Assembly (NCBI GenBank): GCA_000710935.1
Contig: BAYV01000026.1
Location: 1-42,043 of the forward strand
Length of the DNA: 42,043 nucleotides
Source: Iodidimonas nitroreducens
GTDB taxonomy: Bacteria > Pseudomonadota > Alphaproteobacteria > Sphingomonadales > Rhodothalassiaceae
Reading direction: 5' to 3'
Below the pieces are notes generated by a model. It worked only from the letters and a program-made list of their open reading frames with translations. It ran no database searches and had not been told where the DNA came from. Below are positions 16,472 through 26,204 of the stretch, piece after piece. Both the position numbers and the translations under genes were made by a program. Every line of letters starts with the position of its first letter. Positions within the stretch are counted from its first letter, which is position 1.

Positions 16472-18727
16472 GTGAACGATCTGGCCAGTCGTCCCCGTCT
16501 GCTCTTGCGCCGCCTTCACCAGGTGATGGCGGGGCCCGGCAGTGCGCAGGAACGGCTTGATAGGCTGACGACCGTGATCGCCCAGAATATGGTGGCCGAA
16601 GTCTGTTCGGTTTATCTTGTTCGGGCGGGCGAAATTCTTGAGCTTTTCGCGACCGAGGGCCTGAAGCAGGAAGCGGTCCATCATACCCGCCTGCGCTTTG
16701 GCGAAGGGCTGGTGGGGCTGGTGGCGCAGCGCGCTTTGCCCCTTAATGTGCAGGAAGCGTCTAGCCATCCGCGCTATGCTTATCGCCCGGAAACCGGCGA
16801 AGAAACCTATCATTCTTTTCTGGGTGTGCCGATTGTTCGGCATAATAAAGTTGCGGGCATTCTGGTGGTGCAGAATGTCAAGCCACGGGAATATTCCGCC
16901 GAAGAAGAAGAAGCCCTGCTGACCGTGGCCATGGTTCTGGCCGAACTGGTGGGCTCGGGGGAATTGGTCGATCCCGATGAAATCGCCGATGGTTTGAATC
17001 AATCGGGTCTGCCGCTCACCATCAAGGGCCAGAAGATGGCGGATGGTATTGCCCTTGGCGTGGCGGTTTTTCATGAAGGCCGGGTTGAGGTCACCCGCTT
17101 TGTGGCCGAAGATCTGGAAACCGAAAAGGCGCGCCTGCTCGAAGCTTTTGAAACCATGCGCGAACAGGTGGATCGGATGATTGCCCTGCCCGAAATCGGC
17201 ACGGCGGGCGAACATCGCGATATTCTCGAAACCTTCAAGATGTTCGCCTATGATCGCGGCTGGCAAAGGCGCATTTTCGATGCCATCGACTCAGGCCTGA
17301 CCGCCGAGGCCAGCGTGGAACGGGTGCAGCAGCAAAATCGGCGACGGATGATTGCCAGCCCCGATCCCTATCTGCGCGAGCGCCTGTCAGATCTTGATGA
17401 TCTGGCCAATCGCCTGCTGCGGACTTTGGCGGGTCGCCAGAATGGTCAGGAATTGAGTGAGGATTCGATCATCATCGCGCGCACCATGGGGCCTGCGGAA
17501 CTGCTTGATTATGATCGCAGCAAGCTGGCAGGCGTTGTTTTAGAAGATGGCAGCGCCACCAGCCATGTGGTGATTCTGGCGCGGGCGATGGGGATTCCGC
17601 TGATTGGTCGCTGCATTGATATCGGCGAGCATGTGCGGGCCGGTGATCGGCTTATTCTGGATGGCGATAGTGGCCAGGTTCTGGTGCGCCCCGGCGAGGA
17701 TCTGTGCGAAACCTATCGCGATAGCATCCTGATCAAGCGCGAGCAGGCGGCTCAGTTTCGGGCCGAGCGGAATCTGCCATCCGTGACCCGCGATGGGGTG
17801 CGGATCCATTTGCACATGAATGCCGGTCTGCAATCGGATATGGCGCATCTCGATGCTTTGGGGGCTGATGGTGTAGGGCTGTTTCGCACCGAATTTCAGT
17901 TCATGGTCAGTTCCACTTTGCCCCGCCTTGAAACCCAGCAAGAGCTTTATAAAGCGGTTCTGGATGCGGCGGGGGGGCGGCCGGTGGTGTTTCGCACCCT
18001 TGATATCGGGGGCGACAAGGCCGTGCCCTTTTTGCAGCATGAAGAAGAAGAAAATCCGGCAATGGGCTGGCGGGCGATCCGCATTGCCCTCGATCGGCCG
18101 GTTTTGTTGCGCTATCAATTACGGGCCTTGATGGGGGCGGCGGCCGGGCGCAGCCTTTCGATCATGTTTCCCATGATCGCCGATGTTGCCGAATTCAAGG
18201 CGGCGCGCAAAATTGCCTTAAAGGAAATGGAGCGCTTCGAGCGTCTTGGCCTCAAGGGTCCTGTGGATCTTCAGATCGGCACCATGCTCGAAGTGCCGGC
18301 TTTGGCGTGGCAGCTTGATTCGCTTCTTGAACTGGTTGATTTCGTGTCTATTGGCACCAATGATCTGATGCAGTTCTTTTTTGCCAGTGATCGGTCCAAT
18401 CCGCGTTTGATTGATCGCTATGATCTTTTGTCGCCTGCGGTTTTGAGCTTTATCCGCATGGTGGTGAAGGCCTGTGATCGGGCCGGAGTGCCGGTGACCG
18501 TGTGTGGCGAAATGGGCGGACGGCCCCTGGAGGCCATGGCCCTGATCGGATTGGGCTTGCGGCGCTTATCCATCTCACCGATGACCATCGGCCCGGTGCG
18601 CCGGATGATTCGTTCGCTTAATGTGCGGCAGATCGAAAACTATATTCTGGATATGCTCCAATCGCCTGATCACTCATTACGTGTAAAATTTAAGGATTAT
18701 GCACGGGATCATTCCGTCGATTTGTGA
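16472..18727 (+). CDS. ptsP: PEP-protein phosphotransferase of the nitrogen PTS (EI-Ntr)
   Basis: A 751-residue EI-Ntr. The N-terminal GAF domain (about 15-165, with RFGEGLVGLVAQRALPLNV) is followed by the EI N-terminal region, the phosphohistidine swivel with His365 in GSATSHVVILARAMG, and the PEP-binding TIM barrel with GLFRTEFQFM, FRTLDIGGDK and Cys678 in VTVCGEMGG. It passes phosphate from PEP to NPr, with regulatory output on K+ and stringent response. The start is GTG 16472, with GGAT 7 nt upstream; no usable ATG is near. NPr and EIIA-Ntr genes are not in the window. Confidence 0.95.
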   Translation: MNDLASRPRLLLRRLHQVMAGPGSAQERLDRLTTVIAQNMVAEVCSVYLVRAGEILELFATEGLKQEAVHHTRLRFGEGLVGLVAQRALPLNVQEASSHPRYAYRPETGEETYHSFLGVPIVRHNKVAGILVVQNVKPREYSAEEEEALLTVAMVLAELVGSGELVDPDEIADGLNQSGLPLTIKGQKMADGIALGVAVFHEGRVEVTRFVAEDLETEKARLLEAFETMREQVDRMIALPEIGTAGEHRDILETFKMFAYDRGWQRRIFDAIDSGLTAEASVERVQQQNRRRMIASPDPYLRERLSDLDDLANRLLRTLAGRQNGQELSEDSIIIARTMGPAELLDYDRSKLAGVVLEDGSATSHVVILARAMGIPLIGRCIDIGEHVRAGDRLILDGDSGQVLVRPGEDLCETYRDSILIKREQAAQFRAERNLPSVTRDGVRIHLHMNAGLQSDMAHLDALGADGVGLFRTEFQFMVSSTLPRLETQQELYKAVLDAAGGRPVVFRTLDIGGDKAVPFLQHEEEENPAMGWRAIRIALDRPVLLRYQLRALMGAAAGRSLSIMFPMIADVAEFKAARKIALKEMERFERLGLKGPVDLQIGTMLEVPALAWQLDSLLELVDFVSIGTNDLMQFFFASDRSNPRLIDRYDLLSPAVLSFIRMVVKACDRAGVPVTVCGEMGGRPLEAMALIGLGLRRLSISPMTIGPVRRMIRSLNVRQIENYILDMLQSPDHSLRVKFKDYARDHSVDL

Positions 18728-19064
18728 TTTTTCCTAAGAATTACGAAGAAATAAGATTTTTTTAGAACAATATTGCGATTAATCATTAATCCTCTATTGA
18801 CCTGTGTCCTATATGATACGCTATCGTTAACGGAATGCTGGAAATGGGCGTGGTCCATCTTTGCCATAGGGGTAGAACCAAGCAAAAAGGGATGGGGCTT
18901 GGCTTGGTTCAAGCGCTTTTCATAGATGAAGGGCTTTGCTCTCGTGAGGATGGCTGCATGATGGCCCTGAGATGCCATTCAAAATTGCCAGATATTTATT
19001 GCCAGATACTTGTGAATGAAACTGAAGGCTGCGGATAGAAAACTGAGTCGGAAAGTTGCAAGCC
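18728..19064. other. AT-rich gap between ptsP and the RodZ-like gene
   Basis: This 337-nt stretch has no convincing gene. The left third is much richer in A+T than the neighbourhood (T7 run near 18757-18763) and holds TTGACC at 18797, a possible -35 element with only a weak -10 match. A 9-bp inverted repeat GAACCAAGC (18875-18883) and GCTTGGTTC (18902-18910) with an 18-nt loop lies in the middle. A 67-codon open frame (18835-19038) covers the right part but does not resemble a known protein. A leader RNA or small RNA is possible. Confidence 0.5.
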
Positions 19065-20117
19065 ATGACTGATGAGCGCCAATCCAAAATGCATGAATTA
19101 TCCCAAGCTGATGATAGGAGCCCCGATACAGGAGGGTCCGATTTATCTGTGGGGCACATTCTGCAAAAGGCACGTTTGGCGCAGGGCCGTTCTCTTGAAG
19201 AGAGCGCTGCAGAACTCAAAATCAAAAGCCGATATCTGGCCGCTTTGGAAGATGGCCGCTATGGGGATATGCCGCCGCCCGCTTTCAGTGCCGGTTTCGT
19301 GCGATCCTATGCGGTTCTTTTTGGTCTTGATGGGCAAGCGTTAGCGCAATCCTTCCGCAGGGAAGCGGGGGCGGTCAATGAACAATCGCATTTGCATTTT
19401 CCCGAGCCTGTGGCGGATTCCCGCTTGCCGGGGCGGGCTGTTCTTTTGGCTGGGTCTGCGGGGATGCTGGCCATTTATTTTGGCTGGATCGCCGATTTTG
19501 GCACTATATCCATGGCGGAATCACAAGTTGATCCCGTGCCGCATCATCTGACCGCGCATCTCACTGATAGGGCTGCCGATGGCAAGGCTGTTGCGGCGGG
19601 GCTCGCCGTGGATGCCGCTTTGCTTGATCAGGCGCAAAAATCCAACCCTGAGGCTCCGGGTGATCAGGTCAGTCAGGTGATCGCTTCGGCAGTTACCAAA
19701 TCTGTGCCTGCGGGCGAGGCTGCGGGCGGGTCTTCATCTGCCGAACAAAGCCGCATATCAGGTGATGCAAAGCCCGAACCCACTGTCGAATCCGCTTCTC
19801 CTGATGCAGGCTCTGGCGATGATGGGGCGGCGCTTCTGGGTAGCCGTCTTGTTTTGCAGGCGCGGTCGGATGCCTGGCTTTATATTGTGGATGATGCCAA
19901 TCGGGAAGTGTGGAACGGCGTGCTGCGCACCGGCGAGCGCTGGTCGCCTCCCTCTGGTCGTTCTGGTTTGCGCCTGATGACCAGCAATGCCGGGGCTTTG
20001 CGTATCCTTGTGGATGGCGAGGAGCTGTCTGCCTTAGGTAAGGCGGGCGATGTTGTGCGGGATGTCTCGCTCAATCCTGATCGTCTGAAAAAGCGGGAAA
20101 AACTGGCCCTGCGTTAA
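19065..20117 (+). CDS. RodZ-like helix-turn-helix membrane protein
   Basis: A 350-residue protein with the RodZ plan: an N-terminal HTH domain (about 24-90, LSVGHILQKARLAQGRSLEE, LKIKSRYLAALEDGRY, PPAFSAGFVRSYAVLFGLD), one transmembrane segment (about 127-145, AVLLAGSAGMLAIYFGWIA), a Ser/Ala/Asp-rich periplasmic linker, and a C-terminal DUF4115 beta domain (LVLQARSDAWLYIVDD...REVWNGVLRTGERW). RodZ links MreB to the cell-wall machinery. ATG 19065 is used; TTG 19056 is too close to the GGAAAG sequence. In many proteobacteria this gene precedes ispG, as here, so co-expression with ispG is likely. Confidence 0.88.
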   Translation: MTDERQSKMHELSQADDRSPDTGGSDLSVGHILQKARLAQGRSLEESAAELKIKSRYLAALEDGRYGDMPPPAFSAGFVRSYAVLFGLDGQALAQSFRREAGAVNEQSHLHFPEPVADSRLPGRAVLLAGSAGMLAIYFGWIADFGTISMAESQVDPVPHHLTAHLTDRAADGKAVAAGLAVDAALLDQAQKSNPEAPGDQVSQVIASAVTKSVPAGEAAGGSSSAEQSRISGDAKPEPTVESASPDAGSGDDGAALLGSRLVLQARSDAWLYIVDDANREVWNGVLRTGERWSPPSGRSGLRLMTSNAGALRILVDGEELSALGKAGDVVRDVSLNPDRLKKREKLALR

Positions 20118-20250
20118 GTGATCGCACCGGGCCTTGCCTTTCCTTTCAAACTCCATCATTTTCCTCAAAGATTGAACTGCCGCGACTCTTTCAAAGGTCG
20201 GGGCCGTGTTCTATTGTGATGTTGTGCTGCCCAGTTGAAAGAGGATAACC

Positions 20251-21384
20251 ATGAGCATCCGCCCCTATCGCGATATTTTTCGCCGTCAAAGCCGACAGAT
20301 CATGGTGGGCAATGTGCCCGTGGGGGGGGATGCGCCGATCACCGTGCAAACGATGACCAACACCCTGACCCATGATATTTCCGGCACCATTGCGCAAATT
20401 CGTCGGGCTGAAGAGGCGGGTGTTGATCTTGTGCGGGTGTCCTGCCCCGATAAAGAATCAACCGCCGCACTGAAAACCATCGTGCGCGAAGCCAATGTGC
20501 CGATCATTGCCGATATTCATTTCCACTATAAGCGGGCGCTGGAAGCCGCCGATGCCGGGGCCGCCTGTTTGCGCATCAATCCGGGCAATATCGGCTCGGC
20601 TGATCGGGTGAAGGATGTGGTGCGGGCCGCCAAGGACAATGGCTGTGCCATTCGCATCGGCGTGAATGCTGGCAGTCTTGAGCGGGATCTGCTGGAAAAA
20701 TATGGCGAGCCCTGCCCCGATGCCATGGTCGAAAGCGCCCTCGATCATATTCGCATTTTAGAAGACAATGATTTTTTCAACACCAAGATTTCCTGCAAGG
20801 CTTCTGACGTGTTTTTAGCGGTGGCGGCCTATCAGGGGCTGGCGGAAGCCTGCGATTATCCCTTGCATCTGGGCATCACCGAGGCCGGTGGCCTGCGCGA
20901 TGGCACGGTGAAATCATCGGTGGGTTTGGGGATGCTTTTATGGTCGGGCATTGGCGATACCATTCGGGTGTCGCTGTCGGCTCAGCCGGAAGAAGAGGTG
21001 AAAGTCGGCTTTTCGATCCTCAAATCCCTTGGTCTTCGCCATCGCGGGGTGCGGATCGTTTCCTGCCCCTCCTGCGCGCGGCAGGGTTTTCAGGTGATCA
21101 AAACGGTTGAGATTCTGGAAGAACGCCTGTCGCATATTTCAACGCCTTTGTCCTTGTCGATCATCGGCTGTGTGGTGAATGGCCCGGGCGAGGCGCGGGA
21201 AACCGATATCGGCCTCACCGGCGGCGGCAATGGCAAGCATATGGTGTATCTGTCCGGGGTGACCGATCATCATATTGCCGATGATCAGATGGTGGATCAT
21301 ATCGTTGATCTGGTGGAACAAAAAGCGGCGGCCATCGAGGCGGAGATCGAAGCGGAAAAAGCCCGCTCGAATGCAGCGGAATAA
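20251..21384 (+). CDS. ispG: 4-hydroxy-3-methylbut-2-enyl-diphosphate synthase
   Basis: A 377-residue IspG (GcpE), the penultimate enzyme of the MEP isoprenoid pathway. The 4Fe-4S ligands are in place: Cys272 and Cys275 in [10 protein letters not shown], Cys307 in [10 protein letters not shown], with Glu314 as the fourth ligand. The N-terminal TIM-barrel blocks ([31 protein letters not shown]) are complete. The start has GAGGA 7 nt upstream. A flavodoxin or ferredoxin serves as electron donor. It lies upstream of hisS, a frequent order in proteobacteria. Confidence 0.97.
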   Translation: MSIRPYRDIFRRQSRQIMVGNVPVGGDAPITVQTMTNTLTHDISGTIAQIRRAEEAGVDLVRVSCPDKESTAALKTIVREANVPIIADIHFHYKRALEAADAGAACLRINPGNIGSADRVKDVVRAAKDNGCAIRIGVNAGSLERDLLEKYGEPCPDAMVESALDHIRILEDNDFFNTKISCKASDVFLAVAAYQGLAEACDYPLHLGITEAGGLRDGTVKSSVGLGMLLWSGIGDTIRVSLSAQPEEEVKVGFSILKSLGLRHRGVRIVSCPSCARQGFQVIKTVEILEERLSHISTPLSLSIIGCVVNGPGEARETDIGLTGGGNGKHMVYLSGVTDHHIADDQMVDHIVDLVEQKAAAIEAEIEAEKARSNAAE

Positions 21385-21472
21385 GGCGCCCTTCTGATCA
21401 CAAGGTGCATCTGCGGGCCTTTTAAAGGCTCGATAGATCGGTATGGGCGGCATCAATAAGGAATGAGAACCC

Positions 21473-22783
21473 ATGAGCAAGCTGCAACCCGTTCGGGGGA
21501 CGCGGGATATATTTGGCGATGATATGCGCCGTTTCAGCCATGTCGTGCGGATTTTCGAGCGACTGGCACAGGCTTATGGCTTTGATGAAATCAGCACCCC
21601 GATCTTTGAGTTTACCGAAGTGTACAAACGCACTTTGGGGGAAACCTCCGATGTCGTGACCAAGGAAATGTACACCTTCGAGGATCGTTCGGGCGACCTG
21701 CTCACTTTGCGCCCGGAATATACGGCGGGGATCGCCCGGGCTTATATGTCGGGCGGGATGGCGCAGGCAGGGGTATCGCGCCTGTTTGGCTGGGGGCCGA
21801 TGTTTCGTCATGAACGGCCGCAAAAGGGCCGTTTCCGGCAATTTCATCAGTTGGATGCCGAAATCATCGGGGCCGCCGAACCTGCCGCCGATGTTGATCT
21901 GCTGGCTTTGGCCTGGCAGCTTTTAAGCGATCTGGGGATTTCGGATCGTATTGTTTTGCATCTCAACAGCTTGGGCGATCAGGAAAGCCGCCTTGCCTAT
22001 CGGGCGGCGCTGACGGCTTATTTTGCCGATCATGTGGATGCCCTGTCGGAAGACAGCCGGATGCGTTTGCAGAAAAATCCCATGCGCATTCTCGATTCCA
22101 AAGATCCCGGTGATCGCGCCCTGCTTCCCGATGCGCCGCAGATTGCCGATTATTTGAATGAGCGGTCGCGCGCTTTTTTTGAAACGGTGTGCGCGGGTGT
22201 CAAAAGCCTTGGGATTCCATACATCCATGATCAAAGGCTGGTGCGCGGCCTTGATTATTATTCTCACACGGCTTTTGAATTCGTCACCGATGCCTTGGGA
22301 TCCCAAGGCACTGTTTTGGGCGGCGGGCGCTATGATGGTTTGATCGAAATGATGGGCGGGCCGTCCACCCCGGGCGTGGGCTGGGCCGCGGGGATCGAGC
22401 GTTTGGCCATGCTGATCGATGAACCGCCAGCCCCGATGCGGGCAGTGGCGCTGATCCCCATGGGCGATGCGGCGGAAAAACAGGCGCTGGTGCTGGCCCG
22501 CGATCTGCGGGCGGCGGGGCTGCGAACCCTGATGGATTATAAGGGCAATATGAAAAAACGGCTCAATCGTGCGGCCAAAGCCGATGCCCGTTTGGCCCTG
22601 ATCATTGGGGATGAGGAAGTGGCGCGGGGGGCCGTGGTGGTGCGCGATCTGGATCACAGCACGCAAAAAGATTGCGCTCTTTGGGCGGTTCATGATCAGG
22701 TGCGGATGATGCTGGCCGCTCCCCCCATTGCGGATATTTCACCTGCGGCAAGCCGCGATGTGATCGATGCGGAGCAGCCATGA
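21473..22783 (+). CDS. hisS: Histidine--tRNA ligase
   Basis: A 436-residue class II synthetase. Present are [11 protein letters not shown] (N-terminal), motif 2 ([23 protein letters not shown]), the HisA signature [13 protein letters not shown], and motif 3 with [14 protein letters not shown]; a C-terminal anticodon-binding domain follows. The [14 protein letters not shown] block is that of the alphaproteobacterial/eukaryote-like type rather than the TLRPEGT form. The start has AAGGA 8 nt upstream. Its stop overlaps the prfA start by 4 nt (ATGA). Confidence 0.97.
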   Translation: MSKLQPVRGTRDIFGDDMRRFSHVVRIFERLAQAYGFDEISTPIFEFTEVYKRTLGETSDVVTKEMYTFEDRSGDLLTLRPEYTAGIARAYMSGGMAQAGVSRLFGWGPMFRHERPQKGRFRQFHQLDAEIIGAAEPAADVDLLALAWQLLSDLGISDRIVLHLNSLGDQESRLAYRAALTAYFADHVDALSEDSRMRLQKNPMRILDSKDPGDRALLPDAPQIADYLNERSRAFFETVCAGVKSLGIPYIHDQRLVRGLDYYSHTAFEFVTDALGSQGTVLGGGRYDGLIEMMGGPSTPGVGWAAGIERLAMLIDEPPAPMRAVALIPMGDAAEKQALVLARDLRAAGLRTLMDYKGNMKKRLNRAAKADARLALIIGDEEVARGAVVVRDLDHSTQKDCALWAVHDQVRMMLAAPPIADISPAASRDVIDAEQP

Positions 22784-23859
22784 TCCCGCGCGAAAAGCTG
22801 CAGGCGCTTTTTGATCGTCATGCTGAATTGCAGCACAGGATGAACACATCCACCGATCTTCAGGCGGCCGAGATCATGCGGATTTCAAAAGAACTGGCCG
22901 ATCTCGATCCGGTGGTGTCGGCTGCCCGGATGCTGGATGAAGCGCTGGCGGAAAAGGCGGGCCTGCTCGATCTGATGAGCGGCGATGACAGCGATATGCG
23001 GGCGCTGGCACATGATGAAATGAAAGCCTGCAAGGCTCGGATCGAGGCGCTGGAGCAGGATTTGCAGCGCCTTTTATTGCCGAAAGACGAAGCCGATGAT
23101 CTGCCCGCCATTCTGGAAATCCGGGCGGGCACGGGGGGTGAGGAAGCCTCGCTTTTTGCGGCTGATCTGGCGCGCATGTATCAGCGCTATGCCGAACAGC
23201 AGGGCTGGAGATTTGAAATTCTGTCGGCCAGCGCATCCGATGCCGGGGGGCTGAAGGAACTGATTGCCTCGGTGGTAGGGAAAAGCGTTTTTGCCCATCT
23301 CAAATTTGAATCCGGCGTCCATCGGGTGCAGCGGGTGCCGGTTACGGAATCGGGGGGGCGTATTCATACCTCGGCGGCCACGGTGGCGGTGCTGCCTGAG
23401 CCACAGGATGTGGATATCAAGATCGATGAAAAAGATCTGCGGATCGATATTTTCCGCGCCTCTGGCCCCGGCGGCCAATCGGTCAATACCACCGATAGCG
23501 CCGTGCGCATCACCCATCTGCCCAGCGGTGTTGTCGTCAGTCAGCAGGATGAAAAATCCCAGCATAAAAACCGGGAAAAAGCGATGAAGGTGCTGCGCGC
23601 CCGGCTTTATGAGCATGAGCGCGAAAAGGTGCATCGCGAACGGGCCGATGCCCGCAAGCAGCAGGTGGGATCGGGGGATCGCTCTGAACGCATCCGCACC
23701 TATAATTTTCCTCAAGGTCGGGTGACCGATCATCGGATCAATCTCACCCTGCACAAGCTTGATCAGATTTTGGCCGGTCCCGGCTTATCCGAGGTGGTGG
23801 ATGCCCTTTTATCTTATGATCAGGCGGAGCGTTTGGCGGCGATGGAGCAGATGACCTGA
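22780..23859 (+). CDS. prfA: Peptide chain release factor 1
   Basis: A 359-residue RF1 that reads UAA and UAG. The peptidyl-transferase motif GGQ is at 231-233 ([15 protein letters not shown]). The stop-recognition tripeptide, Pro-Ala-Thr in Escherichia coli, is Pro187-Val188-Thr189 here, which keeps the PxT pattern typical of RF1. The [12 protein letters not shown] and [14 protein letters not shown] blocks are intact. It overlaps hisS by 4 nt at its start and shares one base with prmC at its end (TGATG), so the three are translated together; PrmC methylates this protein's GGQ glutamine. Confidence 0.97.
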   Translation: MIPREKLQALFDRHAELQHRMNTSTDLQAAEIMRISKELADLDPVVSAARMLDEALAEKAGLLDLMSGDDSDMRALAHDEMKACKARIEALEQDLQRLLLPKDEADDLPAILEIRAGTGGEEASLFAADLARMYQRYAEQQGWRFEILSASASDAGGLKELIASVVGKSVFAHLKFESGVHRVQRVPVTESGGRIHTSAATVAVLPEPQDVDIKIDEKDLRIDIFRASGPGGQSVNTTDSAVRITHLPSGVVVSQQDEKSQHKNREKAMKVLRARLYEHEREKVHRERADARKQQVGSGDRSERIRTYNFPQGRVTDHRINLTLHKLDQILAGPGLSEVVDALLSYDQAERLAAMEQMT

Positions 23860-24836
23860 TGCCCGATCATCAAAAGGCTGAGGGTTTGACGGTGGCTGCG
23901 CTGCTTAGCGGGGGCCGGGAAAAGCTGATCAGCCAAGGCATCGAGACGGCAAGGCTTGATGCCCAAATTTTACTGGCGCATGCTTTGGGGCGGTCGCGGA
24001 TGGATCTGGTGATGAACCCGGCCATCGAGCCCGGCATGGCCGAGATCGCTGCCTATCATGCGCTTATTGATCGGCGGATGCGGCATGAACCCATTGCCTA
24101 TCTTGTGGGGAAGCGGGAATTTCATGGCCATGATTTCAGCCTCAATCACGCAACATTGATCCCCCGTCCTGATAGTGAAACGCTGGTGGATGCGGTGCTT
24201 GATCAAATGCCGGATCGCGACGGGGCCTATCGGATTCTGGATTTGGGCACCGGCAGTGGATGTTTGTTGCTCAGCCTCCTTATGGCGTTGCCCAAGGCAA
24301 GAGGCTTAGGGCTTGATATCAGTGCGGATGCGCTTTTGATGGCGCGCCGGAATGCGGAAAACCTGGGCTGTGGGTTGCGTGCCGATTTTTTGGAAAGCGA
24401 TTGGCTGGCGGGGGTGCCGCATGATGGCCGGAGCTATGATATCATCATCAGCAATCCCCCTTATATCCCCCATGGTGATGTGCAAAATCTGATGGCGGAT
24501 GTGCGTGATCACGAGCCCTTGCGCGCCCTTGATGGCGGGGCGGATGGGCTTGATGTTTATCGGGCTTTGATGGGCCCGGCCTCGCATATTTTGGCGGATG
24601 GGGGTCTTTTGGCCTTCGAGGTGGGGGCAGGGCAGGCCGATGCCGTGGCGCAGATGATGGCGTTGCTCTGTGGCACAACCCCGCAGATTTACAAGGATTT
24701 GGCAGGCTTTGATCGGGTGGTTCTGGCCAGCAAAGCGGGTTTGCCGGTAAAAGAAGCGGACGCGGTTGAAAAAACCTTGGAATATGATTCTGAAACGGTT
24801 AGGGTCTGGCTCACAAGGCACGGTGAGAAGCAGTGA
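23859..24836 (+). CDS. prmC: Release factor glutamine methyltransferase
   Basis: A 325-residue PrmC (HemK). The catalytic NPPY is at 199-202 (IIISNPPYIPHGDV), the SAM loop is ILDLGTGSGCLLLSLL, and the N-terminal helical domain has LLAHALGRSRMDL and PIAYLVGKREFHG. It methylates the Gln of the GGQ motif in RF1 and RF2. The ATG overlaps the prfA stop by one base. The last about 35 residues (VKEADAVEKTLEYDSETVRVWLTR region) extend beyond the usual PrmC end and I do not recognise them. Confidence 0.95.
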   Translation: MPDHQKAEGLTVAALLSGGREKLISQGIETARLDAQILLAHALGRSRMDLVMNPAIEPGMAEIAAYHALIDRRMRHEPIAYLVGKREFHGHDFSLNHATLIPRPDSETLVDAVLDQMPDRDGAYRILDLGTGSGCLLLSLLMALPKARGLGLDISADALLMARRNAENLGCGLRADFLESDWLAGVPHDGRSYDIIISNPPYIPHGDVQNLMADVRDHEPLRALDGGADGLDVYRALMGPASHILADGGLLAFEVGAGQADAVAQMMALLCGTTPQIYKDLAGFDRVVLASKAGLPVKEADAVEKTLEYDSETVRVWLTRHGEKQ

Positions 24837-24953
24837 ACCGCTCCCTCCGGGCCCCCCGATGATAAAAATTGATATCGCAAAGCGGCGGTCTTTTGGCTTT
24901 GCTGCGGGGGTGGTGTGCCGTGACCGAAAACAGCAAGTACTGGTAGTTATTCT

Positions 24954-25871
24954 ATGAACAAACCTCAAAGTCCGCGCAGGCCGCGCGGTCGTGGTCCGAA
25001 ACGCCCGAACAAGGGTGGGGGCGGTGGCCTTCGGAATGATAATCGGGCCCGGGGCAATCCAAAACAGGCGCTGGATAAATACAAGCTGATGGCCCGTGAT
25101 GCCTTGCAGTCTGGTGATCGCGTTTTGGCGGAATATTATTTCCAGCATGCCGATCACTATCAGCGTGTGGTGAATGAACGTTTTGGGGTGAGCCCGGTCG
25201 TCGATGATGATGAAGATGACGACGACGATGAAGACGATTATGATCTTCAGCAATCACAGCCTCGCAGCCAACAGCGTTCGCGCAGCCAGCGGGCCGAAGA
25301 TGCCGCATTGTCTGAGCAGGGCAATGCGGATCGATCCGAGCGTTTTGAACGGCCAGAGCGGCCAGAGCGTTTTGAACGGCCAGAGCGCTCAGAGCGTGCG
25401 GATCGCTCCGATGAGCATGTTTCAGAGGATGGGGATGCGGATGGCCGGGATCGTGGCCAGCGCCCGCGCCATGGCAATCGGCGGCGTCCGGCACCGCGCC
25501 GTAATGATGCAGAGGCTCCGCGCAGGGACCAACGAGATCAAGGGTATCAGGGGGATCAGGCGCGTCCTGATTTTTATGATCGCGCAGAAGAGGCGCCGAA
25601 ATCCGCACCGCAAGGCGAATTGCCCATGACTGCCGAGCGCGTGGTTGAGCGTCCGGCGGCGGATGATGCGCCAATTGCGGAAAAGCCTGCGCCGCGTCCG
25701 CGCAGAAAGGCCCCGGCGGCAAAGCCAAAGGCCGATGCAGCGGCTGAAGGTGAAAAGGCCGTGGCCAGCGAAAAGCCATCTGCCAATCTATCGGATGCAG
25801 AGAAGCCAAAGCCCCGCCGTCGGCGCAAACCGGTGGCAGATAAGGAAGAAGCCCCGGCGATTTCTGATTGA
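24954..25871 (+). CDS. DUF4167 domain protein with repetitive charged tail
   Basis: A 305-residue protein. The N-terminal head (residues about 1-80) is basic and Gly/Arg-rich (RRPRGRGPKRPNKGGGGG) and then matches the DUF4167 core (NPKQALDKYKLMARDAL, RVLAEYYFQHADHYQRVVNE). The rest is disordered: an acidic run of Asp/Glu at about 84-97, an Arg/Glu/Phe/Pro repeat at about 122-148, and an Ala/Lys/Pro-rich basic end (RRRRK). The basic head and tail suggest nucleic-acid or ribosome binding, which is inference only. The prmC-DUF4167-clpB order is common in alphaproteobacteria. The long antisense frames over this gene are artefacts of its composition. Confidence 0.9.
   Translation: MNKPQSPRRPRGRGPKRPNKGGGGGLRNDNRARGNPKQALDKYKLMARDALQSGDRVLAEYYFQHADHYQRVVNERFGVSPVVDDDEDDDDDEDDYDLQQSQPRSQQRSRSQRAEDAALSEQGNADRSERFERPERPERFERPERSERADRSDEHVSEDGDADGRDRGQRPRHGNRRRPAPRRNDAEAPRRDQRDQGYQGDQARPDFYDRAEEAPKSAPQGELPMTAERVVERPAADDAPIAEKPAPRPRRKAPAAKPKADAAAEGEKAVASEKPSANLSDAEKPKPRRRRKPVADKEEAPAISD
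25338..25391 (+). repeat. 27-bp in-frame tandem repeat in the DUF4167 gene
   Basis: Two units at 25338-25364 and 25365-25391 share their first 23 bases exactly and encode ERFERPERP and ERFERPERS. Further degenerate Glu-Arg units follow. The unit length is a multiple of three, so expansion preserves the frame. Confidence 0.85.
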
Positions 25872-25927
25872 TCGTCGGGTGCGATCCTGATCTCGCGTGC
25901 ATTCGCTACGCTCATGGCTAATCCCAT

Positions 25928-26012
25928 CGTCATCCCGGGCTTGACCCGGGATCCATCTTTGGCACGCACGAGCCCTTCACGAGATGGATTCCGGGTCAAG
26001 CCCGGAATGACG
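25928..26012. repeat. REP-like palindromic intergenic element, copy 1
   Basis: Arms 25928-25958 and 25982-26012 are inverted copies over 31 nt with two mismatches, around a 23-nt loop. The arms carry the CCCGGGCTTGACCCGGG-type core seen in dispersed alphaproteobacterial intergenic palindromes. As RNA this would be a very stable hairpin and could end or stabilise the DUF4167 transcript. Confidence 0.8.
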
Positions 26013-26113
26013 AAAGTTGGGAGAGGGTAGAGAGAGTTAGCGCGACTGAGCGCTGGCGCTTATGCGCCGCCCCATCGGAGCCGTGAGCGTAGCGAACTGG
26101 CGCGAGATCAAAA

Positions 26114-26189
26114 AGATGGCCGGGGTCCATTCTTTTCCACGCTCAGCCCTTCACGAGATGGACCCGGGTCTCCGGCCGGGACGACGAAG
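26114..26189. repeat. REP-like palindromic element, degenerate copy 2
   Basis: This shares the loop-side segment GCCCTTCACGAGATGGA with copy 1 and has a right arm of the same type (26156-26187), but the left arm is shortened (about 26115-26130), so pairing is partial. The two copies lie in the same 479-nt gap between the DUF4167 gene and clpB. Confidence 0.65.
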
Positions 26190-26204
26190 ATTGCTTAAAT
26201 AAAC

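Noticed and set aside
16448-17266. Antisense open frame of 272 codons opposite the ptsP GAF region
   Set aside because: Sense-strand ptsP is full length with its catalytic motifs; the antisense product has no family features.
18780-18795. Possible CtrA site (TTAATCATTAATC)
   Set aside because: The half-sites are 3 nt apart rather than the 7 nt of the TTAA-N7-TTAA consensus.
18835-19038. 67-codon frame in the gap before the RodZ-like gene
   Set aside because: No convincing Shine-Dalgarno sequence or similarity to a known small protein; retained only as a remark in the gap entry.
21385-21472. Possible terminator between ispG and hisS (AAGGCGCCC ... GGGCCTTTT)
   Set aside because: The arms pair only with a bulge over a long loop; not strong enough to list.
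21923-22693. Antisense open frame of 256 codons opposite hisS
   Set aside because: Shadow of hisS, whose class II motifs are all intact.
24306-25253. Antisense open frame of 315 codons over prmC and the DUF4167 start
   Set aside because: It runs opposite two well-supported genes, has no recognisable domain, and its Ile/His/Arg-rich composition is what the complement of GAT/CAT-rich codons gives.
24952-25902. Antisense open frame of 316 codons opposite the DUF4167 gene
   Set aside because: The His/Pro/Ala-rich translation mirrors the repetitive sense strand; the sense protein has a recognised domain and a coherent start.
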